From CAG-390 sp964522215 (GTDB taxonomy: Bacteria; Bacillota; Clostridia; Oscillospirales; CAG-272), in contig CAZFVR010000006.1 of assembly GCA_964522215.1 (NCBI GenBank), forward strand, positions 1-64,000: DNA of 64,000 nt, in the 5' to 3' direction. Under the pieces are notes generated by a model. That model made no database searches, was not told where the DNA came from, and saw only the letters and a list, made by a program, of their open reading frames with translations. This document shows, piece after piece, positions 16,835 to 26,054 of this stretch; position 1 is the first letter of the stretch; every line of letters starts with the position of its first letter. A program made the position numbers and the translations under genes.

Positions 16835-16862
16835 CCGGGATGGGCCTTGCGGCCCATCCCGG
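16835..16862 (+). terminator. Terminator of the hydrogenase module
   Basis: CCGGGATGGGCC (16835-16846), a TTGC loop and GGCCCATCCCGG (16851-16862), followed by CTCGTATTTTTT. Confidence 0.9.
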
Positions 16863-16915
16863 CTCGTATTTTTTCAAATATTCAGATTATTAACATCGAC
16901 AAAATAAATCTCCCC

Positions 16916-16944
16916 TTGACAATCACCGCTGTATGCTGTACAAT
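16916..16944 (+). promoter_or_regulatory. Promoter of the phosphodiester glycosidase-like gene
   Basis: TTGACA (16916-16921), a 17-bp spacer and TACAAT (16939-16944). Confidence 0.85.
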
Positions 16945-16985
16945 TATAGTGAATAATTCTATTAAGATTCATCGGAGATCGTACC

Positions 16986-17897
16986 TTGAGAACACTTACA
17001 AAAAAACATATATGGATAACGGTCGGCCGCGTGGGGATATTCCTTGCACTGACCGCACTCCTCCTTTTGCTGGCGGCGGGTGCGGTGCTCCTGCTGATAG
17101 CACGCGGACCGTCAGAGGCGGCCTCACGTGATCTTGCGGCAACGCTCGTGGCACATGGTTCCCCGCTTGCGGGTATCCTTTACACCAAGGAAGAGCTTGG
17201 CGAGATCGCCTACTACGCCGCACCGCGCGATGCGAGCGCGGAAGTTGAGATATCCGCCGACGGCTATGGCGAGCCGACCGTTATAAAGGTCACCGCCTCC
17301 GCTTGGGACGGCGTGATAATTGACGGCATCGATCCTGCGCGACTTTGCGTTACCGCGGGAGATACCAAAAAACCCGCAGGTGATGGAGCATCCCCCTTTT
17401 GCATCGGAGCTTTAGCTGACGAAGCAGATATATCCCTTATCGGTGAACGCTTTAATTACAAGGGCGACGGCTCGGGCTACAATGTCTTTGGAATAGATGC
17501 CGAGGGCATACTTCACTGCGGACGCTATACCGCTGCGGCGGTATTTAACTCCGGCTGGAGCTTTGCACTGCCCTGCGAGCGAGTGCTGATAAGCGGCGGC
17601 CTTCCTGTGCGCGAGCTTGGCGGCGGATACGCGCCGCGCATTGCAATAGGTCAAAAAAAGGACGGCAGTTTGCTTTTAGCACTTATCAACCCGCGCGGTG
17701 TTTATCCCCGTGGTGCGACCTATGACGAGCTGTGCGCCCTGATGTACGAATACGGTGCCGTGACCGCCGTGGCGGTGACCCCCGCAGGTAGCAGCCACGC
17801 AGGCGGCGATACTCTGAGCCTTGGTGCGACCTCTGCACGCTTTAATATCACACTCTCACCCGCCGAGACCGCAGAGGGTGAGGAAAGCGCGGAATGA
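16986..17897 (+). CDS. Membrane-anchored phosphodiester glycosidase family protein
   Basis: A 303-residue protein with one N-terminal membrane segment (about residues 15-42) and an extracytoplasmic NAGPA-type domain. The landmarks are 'FGIDAEGILHCGRY', 'VLISGGLPV', 'PRIAIGQKKDGSLLLALI' and a C-terminal stretch 'AVTPAGSSHAGG'. Relatives remove GlcNAc from phosphodiester linkages or trim cell-surface glycans. The best start is TTG at 16986 with GGAG 10 bases upstream, close behind a strong promoter. The usual 'xxLDGGGSS' signature is changed here ('AVAVTPAGSS'), so activity is uncertain. It is probably co-transcribed with the next membrane protein. Confidence 0.72.
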   Translation: MRTLTKKHIWITVGRVGIFLALTALLLLLAAGAVLLLIARGPSEAASRDLAATLVAHGSPLAGILYTKEELGEIAYYAAPRDASAEVEISADGYGEPTVIKVTASAWDGVIIDGIDPARLCVTAGDTKKPAGDGASPFCIGALADEADISLIGERFNYKGDGSGYNVFGIDAEGILHCGRYTAAAVFNSGWSFALPCERVLISGGLPVRELGGGYAPRIAIGQKKDGSLLLALINPRGVYPRGATYDELCALMYEYGAVTAVAVTPAGSSHAGGDTLSLGATSARFNITLSPAETAEGEESAE

Positions 17898-17965
17898 GCG
17901 CCCGAGTCAGCAATATGCTAACAGAAAATATAAATAATTAGATAAAAGCAAGATTTAAGATCGAT

Positions 17966-19774
17966 ATGAATAACACAGATATGAAGGAGCTGGTGCGCCG
18001 CCATTCGCGCCGCCGCCACCCAAAACGCCATGTCTTTTTAAAGGGCATGATAATATACGCGGCAATAGTGATAATACTTATGGCCGTTTTGCTGTGCATT
18101 GGCTGGAAGTACGCCTCACTGCGCGACGATGCCCTGCCGGAGCGGACGATAGAGCGCATGATAGCGCGGCAGGATACAGAATACTGGCGCGGACTTATGA
18201 CGAGCGAGCTGCCGCGTACATATCCCGAGTACGAGGACGGCGCACGGCTGGCTGATGAAGTGCTCTCCAAGGTCTTTGACATTGGCGAGCTGACATATAT
18301 AAAATATGCCGCGCGTGACGATGCTACCTCCCCAACATTTTTGATAATATCTGACGGCAAGCCGATGGCAGAGGTGACCCTTAGGTGCTCCGGGGACAGG
18401 CTTTTCGGTCTTGGCGATTGGGAGATAGATAAAATGAACTTCCGCCGCTCCTATTTTGAGGCGGAGGGCGTGGAATTTAAGACCTACACCATCTCGGTCT
18501 TTGAGGGCGCAACACTTACCGTTAACGGCAAGACCATACCCGCAGACACTGCCGAGCACGGCGGCATCTACCCCGCGTTGAGCCGCGCCGAGGAGTCACG
18601 TGCCGCCGATGTAAGGTGCGATGTTTACACGCTTGAAGGCATTTATTACGAGCCGAGCATTCGTGCCACGATCGGCGGAGCGGAGCTTGATAGGCTCACC
18701 ACCGCCGACGGCACTGTGTACTTTGCGCCGACGGATGACATGATACGCACCGTCAGCGCAACGGTTCCCGGCGGCGTTACGGTTCGGATAAACGGAGTCA
18801 GGGCCACCGAGGAATGGGCGGAGCTTACAAAGGCCGAGGGCAGCTCGGGTCCGCTTGACGAGAACGGCGACGGCAGCTTGCAGGTGCTTGATGTTTGGAC
18901 GGTACACGGGCTGTTTTTTGACCCGCAGGTAAGCGCGGAATACCTTGGCACATCGCTTGAGGTGCTCTCCTCCGACGGCGGAAATTATATCTTCAACACA
19001 CCCGACGAGTGCCGCTTTACCCTGACCGTGCTTGCTCCCCACGGCGCGGCGGTAACGGTCAACGGCAAAACACTGACACCCTCCGCAACAGCCGCCACAA
19101 ATGACGATCTTAACGGCGGTCTCACACTGCCGGGGCTTTACGGTGTTGGTTGCTTTAAGCTCCTTGGCGTGACCCCCGCATTTGATAAATACACGGTAAG
19201 CGGATTTTTGGTGCATCCCATCGTCTCCGCAACTTTTGACGGCGCGGAGTTGCCGATGGCCAACGACCAAACTGACGGCTACTTTATAACCTGTGAATTT
19301 GATATTCCCGACACACCAATGCCCGACGAAGCAGAACGCAGTGCGGCGCTTGTTGCCGCTGCCATGTGCGCCGAGCAATTTGCCGAGCGATACTTTAACT
19401 ACATTGCCTGCGGAGGCGATATGGGCAGGAATTATATCGCATTTGACGCCGCATACGGCGAGATGCTTAAAATGTTGGATAAAAACACCCCCGCATACCT
19501 GCGCCTGATGGAGGGCTATGCCGAGGCGTACCGATCCGGCGCGTACTCAAAGCAGGACATAGCATCGACCGCCGCAGCATATACGCAATACGCCGATGGT
19601 GCGATAGGTGTGCGGATAGACTACGAGCTTTCAATGTCAAATGCCACTGAGACCGCCGAAGCCGCCGAGGCAACTAAGACCACCCGCCGCGGCTCGCTCT
19701 ATCTGTTGACAGCTGCCGAAGGTGACAGTGTGAGCGTTACCGGCTTTGCCGATATACTTGCCGATCAACTATAA
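17966..19774 (+). CDS. Single-pass membrane protein with three extracellular repeats (TcaA-like layout)
   Basis: A 602-residue protein. The N-terminus is short and very basic (RRHSRRRHPKRH), followed by a membrane helix (about residues 26-52), giving an N-in topology. Outside, a roughly 110-residue region resembling an NTF2-like fold precedes three repeats of about 95 residues, each with 'TVNGK/RINGV' then 'YxVxGLFFxPxVSAxxxGxxL'. A final 130-residue region (about 470-602) again looks NTF2-like. The layout recalls TcaA-type cell-envelope proteins, which sense or respond to glycopeptide-type stress, but the zinc ribbon at the TcaA N-terminus is missing. It ends at a bidirectional terminator. 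Confidence 0.6.
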   Translation: MNNTDMKELVRRHSRRRHPKRHVFLKGMIIYAAIVIILMAVLLCIGWKYASLRDDALPERTIERMIARQDTEYWRGLMTSELPRTYPEYEDGARLADEVLSKVFDIGELTYIKYAARDDATSPTFLIISDGKPMAEVTLRCSGDRLFGLGDWEIDKMNFRRSYFEAEGVEFKTYTISVFEGATLTVNGKTIPADTAEHGGIYPALSRAEESRAADVRCDVYTLEGIYYEPSIRATIGGAELDRLTTADGTVYFAPTDDMIRTVSATVPGGVTVRINGVRATEEWAELTKAEGSSGPLDENGDGSLQVLDVWTVHGLFFDPQVSAEYLGTSLEVLSSDGGNYIFNTPDECRFTLTVLAPHGAAVTVNGKTLTPSATAATNDDLNGGLTLPGLYGVGCFKLLGVTPAFDKYTVSGFLVHPIVSATFDGAELPMANDQTDGYFITCEFDIPDTPMPDEAERSAALVAAAMCAEQFAERYFNYIACGGDMGRNYIAFDAAYGEMLKMLDKNTPAYLRLMEGYAEAYRSGAYSKQDIASTAAAYTQYADGAIGVRIDYELSMSNATETAEAAEATKTTRRGSLYLLTAAEGDSVSVTGFADILADQL

Positions 19775-19786
19775 AACCGATACAAT

Positions 19787-19826
19787 AGCCCTCCCCGCCG
19801 AGCGTATCCGCGCGGCGGGGAGGGCT
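19787..19826. terminator. Bidirectional terminator between convergent genes
   Basis: The perfect 14-bp arms AGCCCTCCCCGCCG (19787-19800) and CGGCGGGGAGGGCT (19813-19826) lie between the repeat membrane protein and trxB, which converge. Confidence 0.85.
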
Positions 19827-19849
19827 AAATATTTGTAATTTGAACTTTA

Positions 19850-20767
19850 TCAACCGCCAAGGCTGTCGATATACGCAGCGGCGGCAAGTGCGGCCACTGC
19901 ACCATCGGCAGTAGCGGTAGATATCTGCCGCACGCTCTTGACACGGCAATCGCCGGCTACGAATACGCCTGCCGTGCCGACCTTTGCAGTATCATCGGAT
20001 ATGATATACCCGCGTGCATCGGTGGATGCGACCCCTGCAAAGGGCTCGTTTTCAGGCTTTAGCCCTATGGCTATAAACACACCGTCCACCAAGAGCTCCT
20101 CCTCGCCATCCGCCGTCATTACGGAAAGACCGCACAAGCGTCCGCCGTTTTCGATGTACCCGCTAACGCGACAGCCACAACGGATATGCACATTTTTTCG
20201 CTCGGCCAGTGCCGCGGCCGCCGCGGCTTCACCGGTAAGCGTAGGCATATCCTGTATCACATAAACATCGGATGCCACATCCGCAAGCATTGCCGCCTCA
20301 ACGATGGCGGAATTGCCGCCGCCGATCACCGCCACGCGGCGATCCTTGTAAAATGCGCCATCACAGACCGCGCAAAAGGATATTCCGTGGCCAATAAGCG
20401 CATCCTCGCCATCAAGCCCCAGCTTGCGGTGAGCGGCGCCCGCCGCGATTATCACGGCACGCGCCGAGCGCTCGCCGTCATCGGTCTCGACCGTAAAAGC
20501 GCCGCGTGCATCATCGCGCGAGACCGTTCGCACGGCGCACGGCTCTATCTCCGCGCCGAGCGCCAGCGCCTGATCGACCATCCTGTCGGCAAGCTCGATG
20601 CCGGATATCTCACAAAAGCCGGGATAATTCTCGATCTTGGGGGAGAATGTCATCTGCCCGCCAAAGCTTGAGCGCTCAAGCACCAGCACGGTCTTGCCGG
20701 CGCGGCGGGCATATATTGCGGCGGTAAGTCCCGCAGGACCCGCACCGATAATTATAATATCGTACAT
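19850..20767 (-). CDS. trxB: Thioredoxin reductase
   Basis: A 305-residue flavoprotein with FAD-binding 'GAGPAGLTAAIYARRAG', the redox-active CAVC (Cys132/Cys135) in 'SFCAVCDGAFY', the NADPH-site 'GGGNSAIVEAA' and a C-terminal 'GVFVAGDCR' FAD motif. It transfers electrons from NADPH to thioredoxin or glutaredoxin-like partners. It lies 61 bp downstream of nrdD on the same strand, with AAGGAG before its ATG. The fused glutaredoxin-like domain of NrdD is therefore a plausible direct substrate. Confidence 0.93.
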   Translation of the reverse strand: MYDIIIIGAGPAGLTAAIYARRAGKTVLVLERSSFGGQMTFSPKIENYPGFCEISGIELADRMVDQALALGAEIEPCAVRTVSRDDARGAFTVETDDGERSARAVIIAAGAAHRKLGLDGEDALIGHGISFCAVCDGAFYKDRRVAVIGGGNSAIVEAAMLADVASDVYVIQDMPTLTGEAAAAAALAERKNVHIRCGCRVSGYIENGGRLCGLSVMTADGEEELLVDGVFIAIGLKPENEPFAGVASTDARGYIISDDTAKVGTAGVFVAGDCRVKSVRQISTATADGAVAALAAAAYIDSLGG

Positions 20768-20790
20768 ATCTACTCCTTATTACGTCCATC

Positions 20791-20818
20791 GGGGCGGCCG
20801 CCCAAGGCGCGCCGCCCC
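20791..20818 (-). promoter_or_regulatory. GC-rich hairpin between nrdD and trxB
   Basis: GGGGCGGC...GCCGCCCC arms around a short loop. In the direction of nrdD-trxB transcription an A-run precedes the hairpin and no T-run follows, so it is not a typical terminator. It may protect or separate the nrdD message. Confidence 0.45.
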
Positions 20819-20828
20819 ATTTTTTTAT

Positions 20829-23219
20829 TTACGCTTTGATATTTGCAATAAACTGCTTTACTCCACCGATATCCGAGTACACCTCGCCGCCCACGATAAG
20901 TGTGGGGGCTTGGCTGATGCCGTGCTCCGTGGCAAAGCCGGGGGCATCCTCATGATAAATGCGCTCAAAGTCGATGCCAGCTTTTTCAAGCAAGCTTGCC
21001 GCTATCTTGCACTTGGGGCAGGTCTTGGTGGCAAAAAGGATAACTCCCTCGGCACCGCAGTCGGCGCATGTGCAAGCATCCGCAGTGTTCATCTGCGCGC
21101 TGTCCTTTGCGGCGGAAATGCCGTGCGGTACAGAATCAAATTTTTTGACCGACTCGTCAATATTATATTCAAGCCGCTCGCGATACTCCTGCGTTTTGCC
21201 GTTGTTCCAGTTTTGGACCGGGCGATAGTAGCCCGTGATCCTGCTGTAGACCTCCGCCGGCTTGCCGCACTTGGGGCAGGTAAAATGCTCACCCGCGATA
21301 TAGCCGTGATCGGCGCAGACAGAGTAGGTGGGAGAGATCGTGTAATAGGGCAGGCGATAATTTTCAGCTATCTTGCGCACAAGCTTTGCCGCCGCACGCC
21401 AATCCGGCAGTTTTTCGCCAAGGAAGGTGTGGAAGACAGTGCCCGAGGTGTAGAGCGTTTGCAGCTCATCCTGAATATCAAGGGCAGTGAAAACATCGTC
21501 CGTATATCCCACGGGCAGGTGGCTGGAGTTGGTGTAGTAAGGATCATCACCGTTTGATGCGGTAATGATATCCGGGTATCTTTCCTTATCATGCTTTGCA
21601 AGGCGATAGGTGGTAGACTCGGCAGGTGTGGCCTCAAGGTTATAAAGGTCGCCGTATTTTTCCTGATAGTCGGAAAGTCTCTCACGCATATGGTTGAGCA
21701 CATCCTTGGTAAAGCTCTGCGCACGCTCATTGGTGAGGTCGCATCCAAGCCAGCGGGCATTGAGGCAAGCCTCGTTCATGCCGACCAAACCTATGGTGGA
21801 GAAGTGATTATCAAAGCTGCCGAGATATCTCTTGGTGTAGGGGTAAAGTCCCTCATCCAGCAGCTTGGTAATGATCGTGCGCTTTATCTTGAGGGAACGC
21901 GCGGCGATATCCATCATATGATCAAGGCGACGATAGAAATCCGCCTCATCGGCAGCAAGGTAGCCGATGCGGGGCATATTGATGGTCACAACGCCAACAG
22001 ATCCCGTGCTTTCGCCCGAGCCGAAGAAGCCGCCGGATTTTTTGCGCAGCTCGCGCAGATCCAGCCTCAAACGGCAGCACATGGAACGCACATCGGAGGG
22101 CTCCATGTCGCTGTTGATATAGTTGGAGAAGTACGGTGTACCGTATTTTGCCGTCATCTCAAAGAGCAGGCGGTTATTTTCTGTCTCCGACCAGTCAAAG
22201 TCACGTGTGATCGAATAGGTGGGAATGGGATACTGAAAGCCGCGGCCGTTGGCATCGCCCTCTATCATGACCTCGATAAAGGCCTTGTTTACCATATCCA
22301 TCTCGCGCTTGCAGTCACCGTAGGTGAAGTCCATCTCGCGACCGCCGACGATGGCGGGACGATCCGCAAGATCCGGGGGAACTGTCCAGTCGAGCGTGAT
22401 ATTTGAGAACGGCGCCTGCGTTCCCCAACGCGATGGTGTATTCACGCCGTAGATAAAGGATTCAACGCATTTTTTGACCTGCTCGTAGCTGAGGTCATCC
22501 ACCTTTACAAAGGGGGCAAGGTAGGTATCAAAGGAGGAGAACGCCTGCGCACCCGCCCACTCGTTTTGCATGATACCGAGGAAGTTGACCATCTGGTTGC
22601 AAAGGGAGGCAAGATGCTTTGCGGGGGCAGAGGTGATCTTACCGGGAATGCCGCCCAGTCCCTCCTCTATCAGCTGGCGCAGTGACCAACCCGCGCAGTA
22701 GCCGGTAAGCATTGAAAGATCGTGCAGATGGAGGTCGGCACGCTTATGCGCCTCGGCGATCTCGCTGTCATAGACCTCGGAGAGCCAATAGTTGGCGGTT
22801 ATCGCGCCGGAGTTGGAGAGGATGAGTCCGCCGACCGAGTAGGTAACGGTGGAGTTCTCCTTTACGCGCCAGTCGGTTGCCTTAACATAGGAATCGACCA
22901 GCTTTTTGTAGTCCAGCATGGTGGACTTCATATTACGGAGCTTTTCGCGCTGACGGCGGTAAAGAATGTACGCCTTGGCAACATCCTCGTATCCCGCCTG
23001 AGCCAGTACCGACTCAACGCTGTCCTGAATATCCTCTACCGAGACCAGGTCGTTTTTCACCTTGGGCTCGAAGGCTGCTGTGACCTTGAGGGCTATAAAA
23101 TCGATTATATTGGGATTATATTGACGCTCGCATGCATCAAAGGCAAGTGTTATCGCGGTGCTGATCTTAGAAAGATCAAAATCAACTGTTTTTCCGTCTC
23201 TTTTTAATACGCGGTACAT
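20829..23219 (-). CDS. nrdD: Anaerobic ribonucleoside-triphosphate reductase fused to a glutaredoxin-like domain
   Basis: A 796-residue class III ribonucleotide reductase. Residues 1-90 are an ATP-cone. The catalytic barrel follows, then a zinc-binding segment ('CADHGY...CPKCG') and the glycyl-radical motif 'RITGYY' (Gly about 663). Beyond the usual end there is an extra cysteine cluster (C716/C718/C721) and a glutaredoxin/NrdH-like domain at about 725-796 with redox motif CPKC and the cis-proline segment 'QAPTLIV'. This implies reduction by a thiol system rather than formate, which fits trxB directly downstream. NrdG, which installs the radical, is encoded upstream. GAAAGGA precedes ATG at 23219. 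Confidence 0.95.
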   Translation of the reverse strand: MYRVLKRDGKTVDFDLSKISTAITLAFDACERQYNPNIIDFIALKVTAAFEPKVKNDLVSVEDIQDSVESVLAQAGYEDVAKAYILYRRQREKLRNMKSTMLDYKKLVDSYVKATDWRVKENSTVTYSVGGLILSNSGAITANYWLSEVYDSEIAEAHKRADLHLHDLSMLTGYCAGWSLRQLIEEGLGGIPGKITSAPAKHLASLCNQMVNFLGIMQNEWAGAQAFSSFDTYLAPFVKVDDLSYEQVKKCVESFIYGVNTPSRWGTQAPFSNITLDWTVPPDLADRPAIVGGREMDFTYGDCKREMDMVNKAFIEVMIEGDANGRGFQYPIPTYSITRDFDWSETENNRLLFEMTAKYGTPYFSNYINSDMEPSDVRSMCCRLRLDLRELRKKSGGFFGSGESTGSVGVVTINMPRIGYLAADEADFYRRLDHMMDIAARSLKIKRTIITKLLDEGLYPYTKRYLGSFDNHFSTIGLVGMNEACLNARWLGCDLTNERAQSFTKDVLNHMRERLSDYQEKYGDLYNLEATPAESTTYRLAKHDKERYPDIITASNGDDPYYTNSSHLPVGYTDDVFTALDIQDELQTLYTSGTVFHTFLGEKLPDWRAAAKLVRKIAENYRLPYYTISPTYSVCADHGYIAGEHFTCPKCGKPAEVYSRITGYYRPVQNWNNGKTQEYRERLEYNIDESVKKFDSVPHGISAAKDSAQMNTADACTCADCGAEGVILFATKTCPKCKIAASLLEKAGIDFERIYHEDAPGFATEHGISQAPTLIVGGEVYSDIGGVKQFIANIKA

Positions 23220-23359
23220 TTTTTCGTCCTTTCGTTATTTAAAGCCAACGGCTACGGTGCTCACATGGGGCATGGCTGAAGCTCACATAAAGCAGGTCGG
23301 CGGTGCAAGGTACGCGGTGCGCTTTTACATCCGCCACGACTCACGGCCGCGGCTTTTAA

Positions 23360-23388
23360 AGTATACCACAATATATTGTGTTTGTCAA
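23360..23388 (-). promoter_or_regulatory. nrdD promoter
   Basis: Read on the minus strand: TTGACA (23388-23383), a 17-bp spacer and TATACT (23365-23360). The leader to the nrdD ATG is about 130 nt and GC-rich, without a riboswitch that I recognise. Confidence 0.85.
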
Positions 23389-23413
23389 GGAGAAATCACT
23401 CAAGATATTGTGA
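23366..23413. promoter_or_regulatory. Tandem NrdR boxes
   Basis: Box 1 at 23366-23381 contains the perfect palindrome CACAATATATTGTG and matches the NrdR consensus ACACWATATATWGTGT at 15 of 16 positions. It sits in the promoter spacer. Box 2 at 23398-23413 (ACTCAAGATATTGTGA) matches at 13 of 16. The 32-bp offset, three helical turns, is the arrangement expected for cooperative NrdR binding. nrdR itself is not in the window. Confidence 0.88.
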
Positions 23414-23569
23414 GAAAACACAAATTCGGCAGTGTGTATAAAAACACGCCGCCGAGTTTGTACAGTTTTTACACTAAGCCATCTTGCAGGCAAAAAATAT
23501 TTAGACCGCCGTCTTACAGTCGCTGCGGGAGTATTTGAAAAGCATCAAAATGCATCAAAAGCACAAGGA

Positions 23570-24265
23570 TCACACACCGCGCACGCTCGCCTCTGCGACA
23601 TATTCCGCGGCGATCGAGCGATACTCCTCCATCTGCTCACGCGTTGCGGCATGAAGTCCGGAGCATATGAGCGCACCCGAATCTACAAAGCCCTGCAGAT
23701 AGTATCTCTTCGCCCCGCAGATGAGACTGCCGATGCCGTGAAAGCTCTCGGCATCATGCAGCTCCGCCACCACGGTGGTGCGGAACTCGTATTCGGGTGC
23801 GCTTTTCATTATAAGCGCAACGCTCTCGCGTATCGGAGAGACATCAAAGCCCGCAATGCCCACGGTCGCGGGATAGCGCTCGGGCGAGTTTTTTATATCC
23901 ATCGCAACAAAGTCCACAAGCCCCCCATCAAGCAGCTCGGCCAGCCGCGCGGGGTGCGTGCCGTTGGTATCAAGCTTTACCGCAAACCCAAGCTCACGCA
24001 CGCGCACGATAAAATCACGCAGGTCAGGCTGCAACAACGGCTCGCCTCCGGTTATGGCCACCCCCTCAAGCACACCACGGCGGCGGGAAAGCAATTTAAA
24101 TATCTCCTCCGTATCGATCGGGGTCAGCCCCGGGGATAGCACCAGCTGCGAGTTGTGGCAAAACGGACAGCGCAGATCGCACCCGCCGGTAAACACCGTA
24201 CACGCCACACGCCCCGGAAAATCAAGGAGCGTGACCTTGTTAAGTCCCTCAATATTCATTATCAT
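23570..24265 (-). CDS. nrdG: Anaerobic ribonucleotide reductase activating protein (radical SAM)
   Basis: A 231-residue radical SAM enzyme with the cluster motif C-x3-C-x2-C at residues 29-36 ('CDLRCPFC'). It has the family's opening 'GLNKVTLLDFPGRVACTVFTGGC' and 'GGEPLLQPD' and 'VAMDIKNSPERY' of the SAM-binding barrel. It generates the glycyl radical on NrdD. ATG at 24265 and ATG at 24259 are both possible. The AAGGA lies 20 or more bases away, separated by a possible 5-bp hairpin (AGCGG/CCGCT). It is upstream of nrdD but separated by 350 bp containing nrdD's own NrdR-controlled promoter. Confidence 0.92.
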   Translation of the reverse strand: MIMNIEGLNKVTLLDFPGRVACTVFTGGCDLRCPFCHNSQLVLSPGLTPIDTEEIFKLLSRRRGVLEGVAITGGEPLLQPDLRDFIVRVRELGFAVKLDTNGTHPARLAELLDGGLVDFVAMDIKNSPERYPATVGIAGFDVSPIRESVALIMKSAPEYEFRTTVVAELHDAESFHGIGSLICGAKRYYLQGFVDSGALICSGLHAATREQMEEYRSIAAEYVAEASVRGV

Positions 24266-24360
24266 TTACAGCGGACGGATGCCGCTTCCTTCGCTTTTTT
24301 ATTTTTTCAAATTATATTTATAGTTGGGCAGTCCCGTCGAGCCGCCGCAGATCATCCGCA

Positions 24361-25911
24361 TCAGGTATAGCGCGGGTCAAAGATGCGGGCTTTATAAAAC
24401 GCGCGAGAGGAGAACACGCACGTGCTCACGATATTTCCATTCGCATCATACACTATGAATCTATCGGTATTATGCGCCGCGTAAACATTTGTTGCCTTTG
24501 TTCTGATGATGCGACCGTCCAAAAAACTGCCGATGCATTTGATCCCGCCGGAGCTGACACTGCCGGGAGCTGCCGTAAAGCGGCCGCCGCTCTTGTTGAA
24601 CAAAACGATATTCGCACCGCCGATCCACAGGCTGTCCGGGTCGCCGTACACGGCAGAGATATCATGTCCGCCCGCCTTTGGAAGCGCGGCGCCGTAGTCG
24701 GATATCTCACACATCTCCGCCTCGCGCCCCTCACCGCGGATCTCAAAGGCTACTATCTCCTTTGTACCGACCGTCCACAGCACCTCGCGCACATCGTCCC
24801 ATATAACGCCGTGCGCGCCCTCAAGGGCAAAGGTCTTTGCGTTGCGGCTGATTGCGCCCTCGCTGTCCGCAGGATAGAATCTTATCATCGCCCGCGCCTC
24901 GTTACCATTGCCGGAGCAGGCAACTGCCACCGCGCCGCTTGGGAGATACTCTATCGAGTGCGGTCCAAAGCCGCTCAGCACCACCTCAAAAACACGGTCA
25001 CCGGATGGATATTTTGCCACGTTGACCATGCCGGAGGAGGATGTACAGCAGATAAGATATTCCCCAAGCACCTCACTGTAACGCAGGCGGCACTCGTCAA
25101 TACGATTGCCGATGGGAACGCTGAAGCCGTGATCTATGCCGCCGCTAAAGCTCCAAAGCGGCGCACCATTGCCGCCGTTTGCAAGGTCCACCACCACGCA
25201 GGCGGCGTTTAGCTGGTCAGCAAGTGCTATGCGTGTGCCGCCGACTATCCCCGCAGGGTCAGCGGGATATTGGGACGCCTCAAAGTTCTCTGTAACAGCG
25301 GGGGCCGTGGCCACCGCCGCTCCGCGCTCAAGCTTATCGATATACCGAGAGATGAACAGACGCGCAGCGGCAACCACATAGCCGCCCTGCCCCGCTACCG
25401 TGATATGCGTAGGGCTATCACCAAACGCGCCTATCTTCATCTCACGCTCGCCGACCGACACGCCGAACGCATCACCTATCATTATTACCGCATCGGCGGC
25501 AGCTGCCTCCTCTTCGGCACTCAGGCCTAAGACGGGTTGAGGCTTGATCTCCACCCCGGTGCGCTCCTCAATGGCGCGGGCTATGATAGCAGCGGCATAT
25601 TTTTCGTCACGATCCGCTCTCTTTGGCATAAGGATAGAAAATTCGGCAATATTCCGCCCGCCGAGTATGTAGCCATCCTGCGGTGCCGCCGTTTCATCGG
25701 TGTCGCTCGCACCCCGGCCGGCGGTCGTCTCCCCCTCCGCGCCGCTGATCTCACCACCGCTTGACGGTGAACCCGCAGTGCAGGCTGAAAATGTGCAGAG
25801 CGCGGTGATGGCGAGCAAAATGCTAAGCATTGCACAAAAACCCGAACGCAGCGCGACCGCGCCACCCACCTGCCGATGTATACCTCGCCCCTCATTTACA
25901 TATCTTTTCAT
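24361..25911 (-). CDS. Surface lipoprotein with a C-terminal beta-propeller-like domain (DUF6528-like)
   Basis: A 516-residue exported protein. The start at 25911 follows GAAAGG. A basic N-terminus leads to a hydrophobic segment and lipobox Cys44 ('TFSAC'), then a Gly/Thr/Glu-rich linker. Residues about 85-200 resemble the small alpha/beta domain that often precedes glycosidase barrels ('AAIIARAIEERTGV', 'GGYVVAAARLFISRYIDKL'). Residues about 230-516 have repeated short strands with 'GPHSIEYLPSGAVAVACS', 'GAHGVIWDDVREVLWTVG' and 'GGHDISAVYGDPDSLWIGG', as in a six-bladed propeller. It is probably a carbohydrate-binding or sensing surface protein. The last 40 residues are strongly basic/aromatic. 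It precedes nrdG by 95 bp without clear linkage. Confidence 0.6.
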   Translation of the reverse strand: MKRYVNEGRGIHRQVGGAVALRSGFCAMLSILLAITALCTFSACTAGSPSSGGEISGAEGETTAGRGASDTDETAAPQDGYILGGRNIAEFSILMPKRADRDEKYAAAIIARAIEERTGVEIKPQPVLGLSAEEEAAAADAVIMIGDAFGVSVGEREMKIGAFGDSPTHITVAGQGGYVVAAARLFISRYIDKLERGAAVATAPAVTENFEASQYPADPAGIVGGTRIALADQLNAACVVVDLANGGNGAPLWSFSGGIDHGFSVPIGNRIDECRLRYSEVLGEYLICCTSSSGMVNVAKYPSGDRVFEVVLSGFGPHSIEYLPSGAVAVACSGNGNEARAMIRFYPADSEGAISRNAKTFALEGAHGVIWDDVREVLWTVGTKEIVAFEIRGEGREAEMCEISDYGAALPKAGGHDISAVYGDPDSLWIGGANIVLFNKSGGRFTAAPGSVSSGGIKCIGSFLDGRIIRTKATNVYAAHNTDRFIVYDANGNIVSTCVFSSRAFYKARIFDPRYT

Positions 25912-26054
25912 ATCATCTTTACCTTTCAATACCCACGGTGTAAGAGTAATATAAATATTGTAACCCTTTCCCGCTAAAAAGTCAAGTGGCGGCGACCCTT
26001 TTTTGAAAATCAACAAAAATTCTCGTCGCGGCACAATTTTTTTTGATATTTTTG

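Noticed and set aside
20791..20818. Terminator between nrdD and trxB
   Set aside because: The T-run is on the wrong side for the direction of transcription, so I list it only as a hairpin.
23220..23359. Riboswitch in the nrdD leader
   Set aside because: The leader is GC-rich and may fold, but I cannot match it to a known class. The NrdR boxes already explain control.
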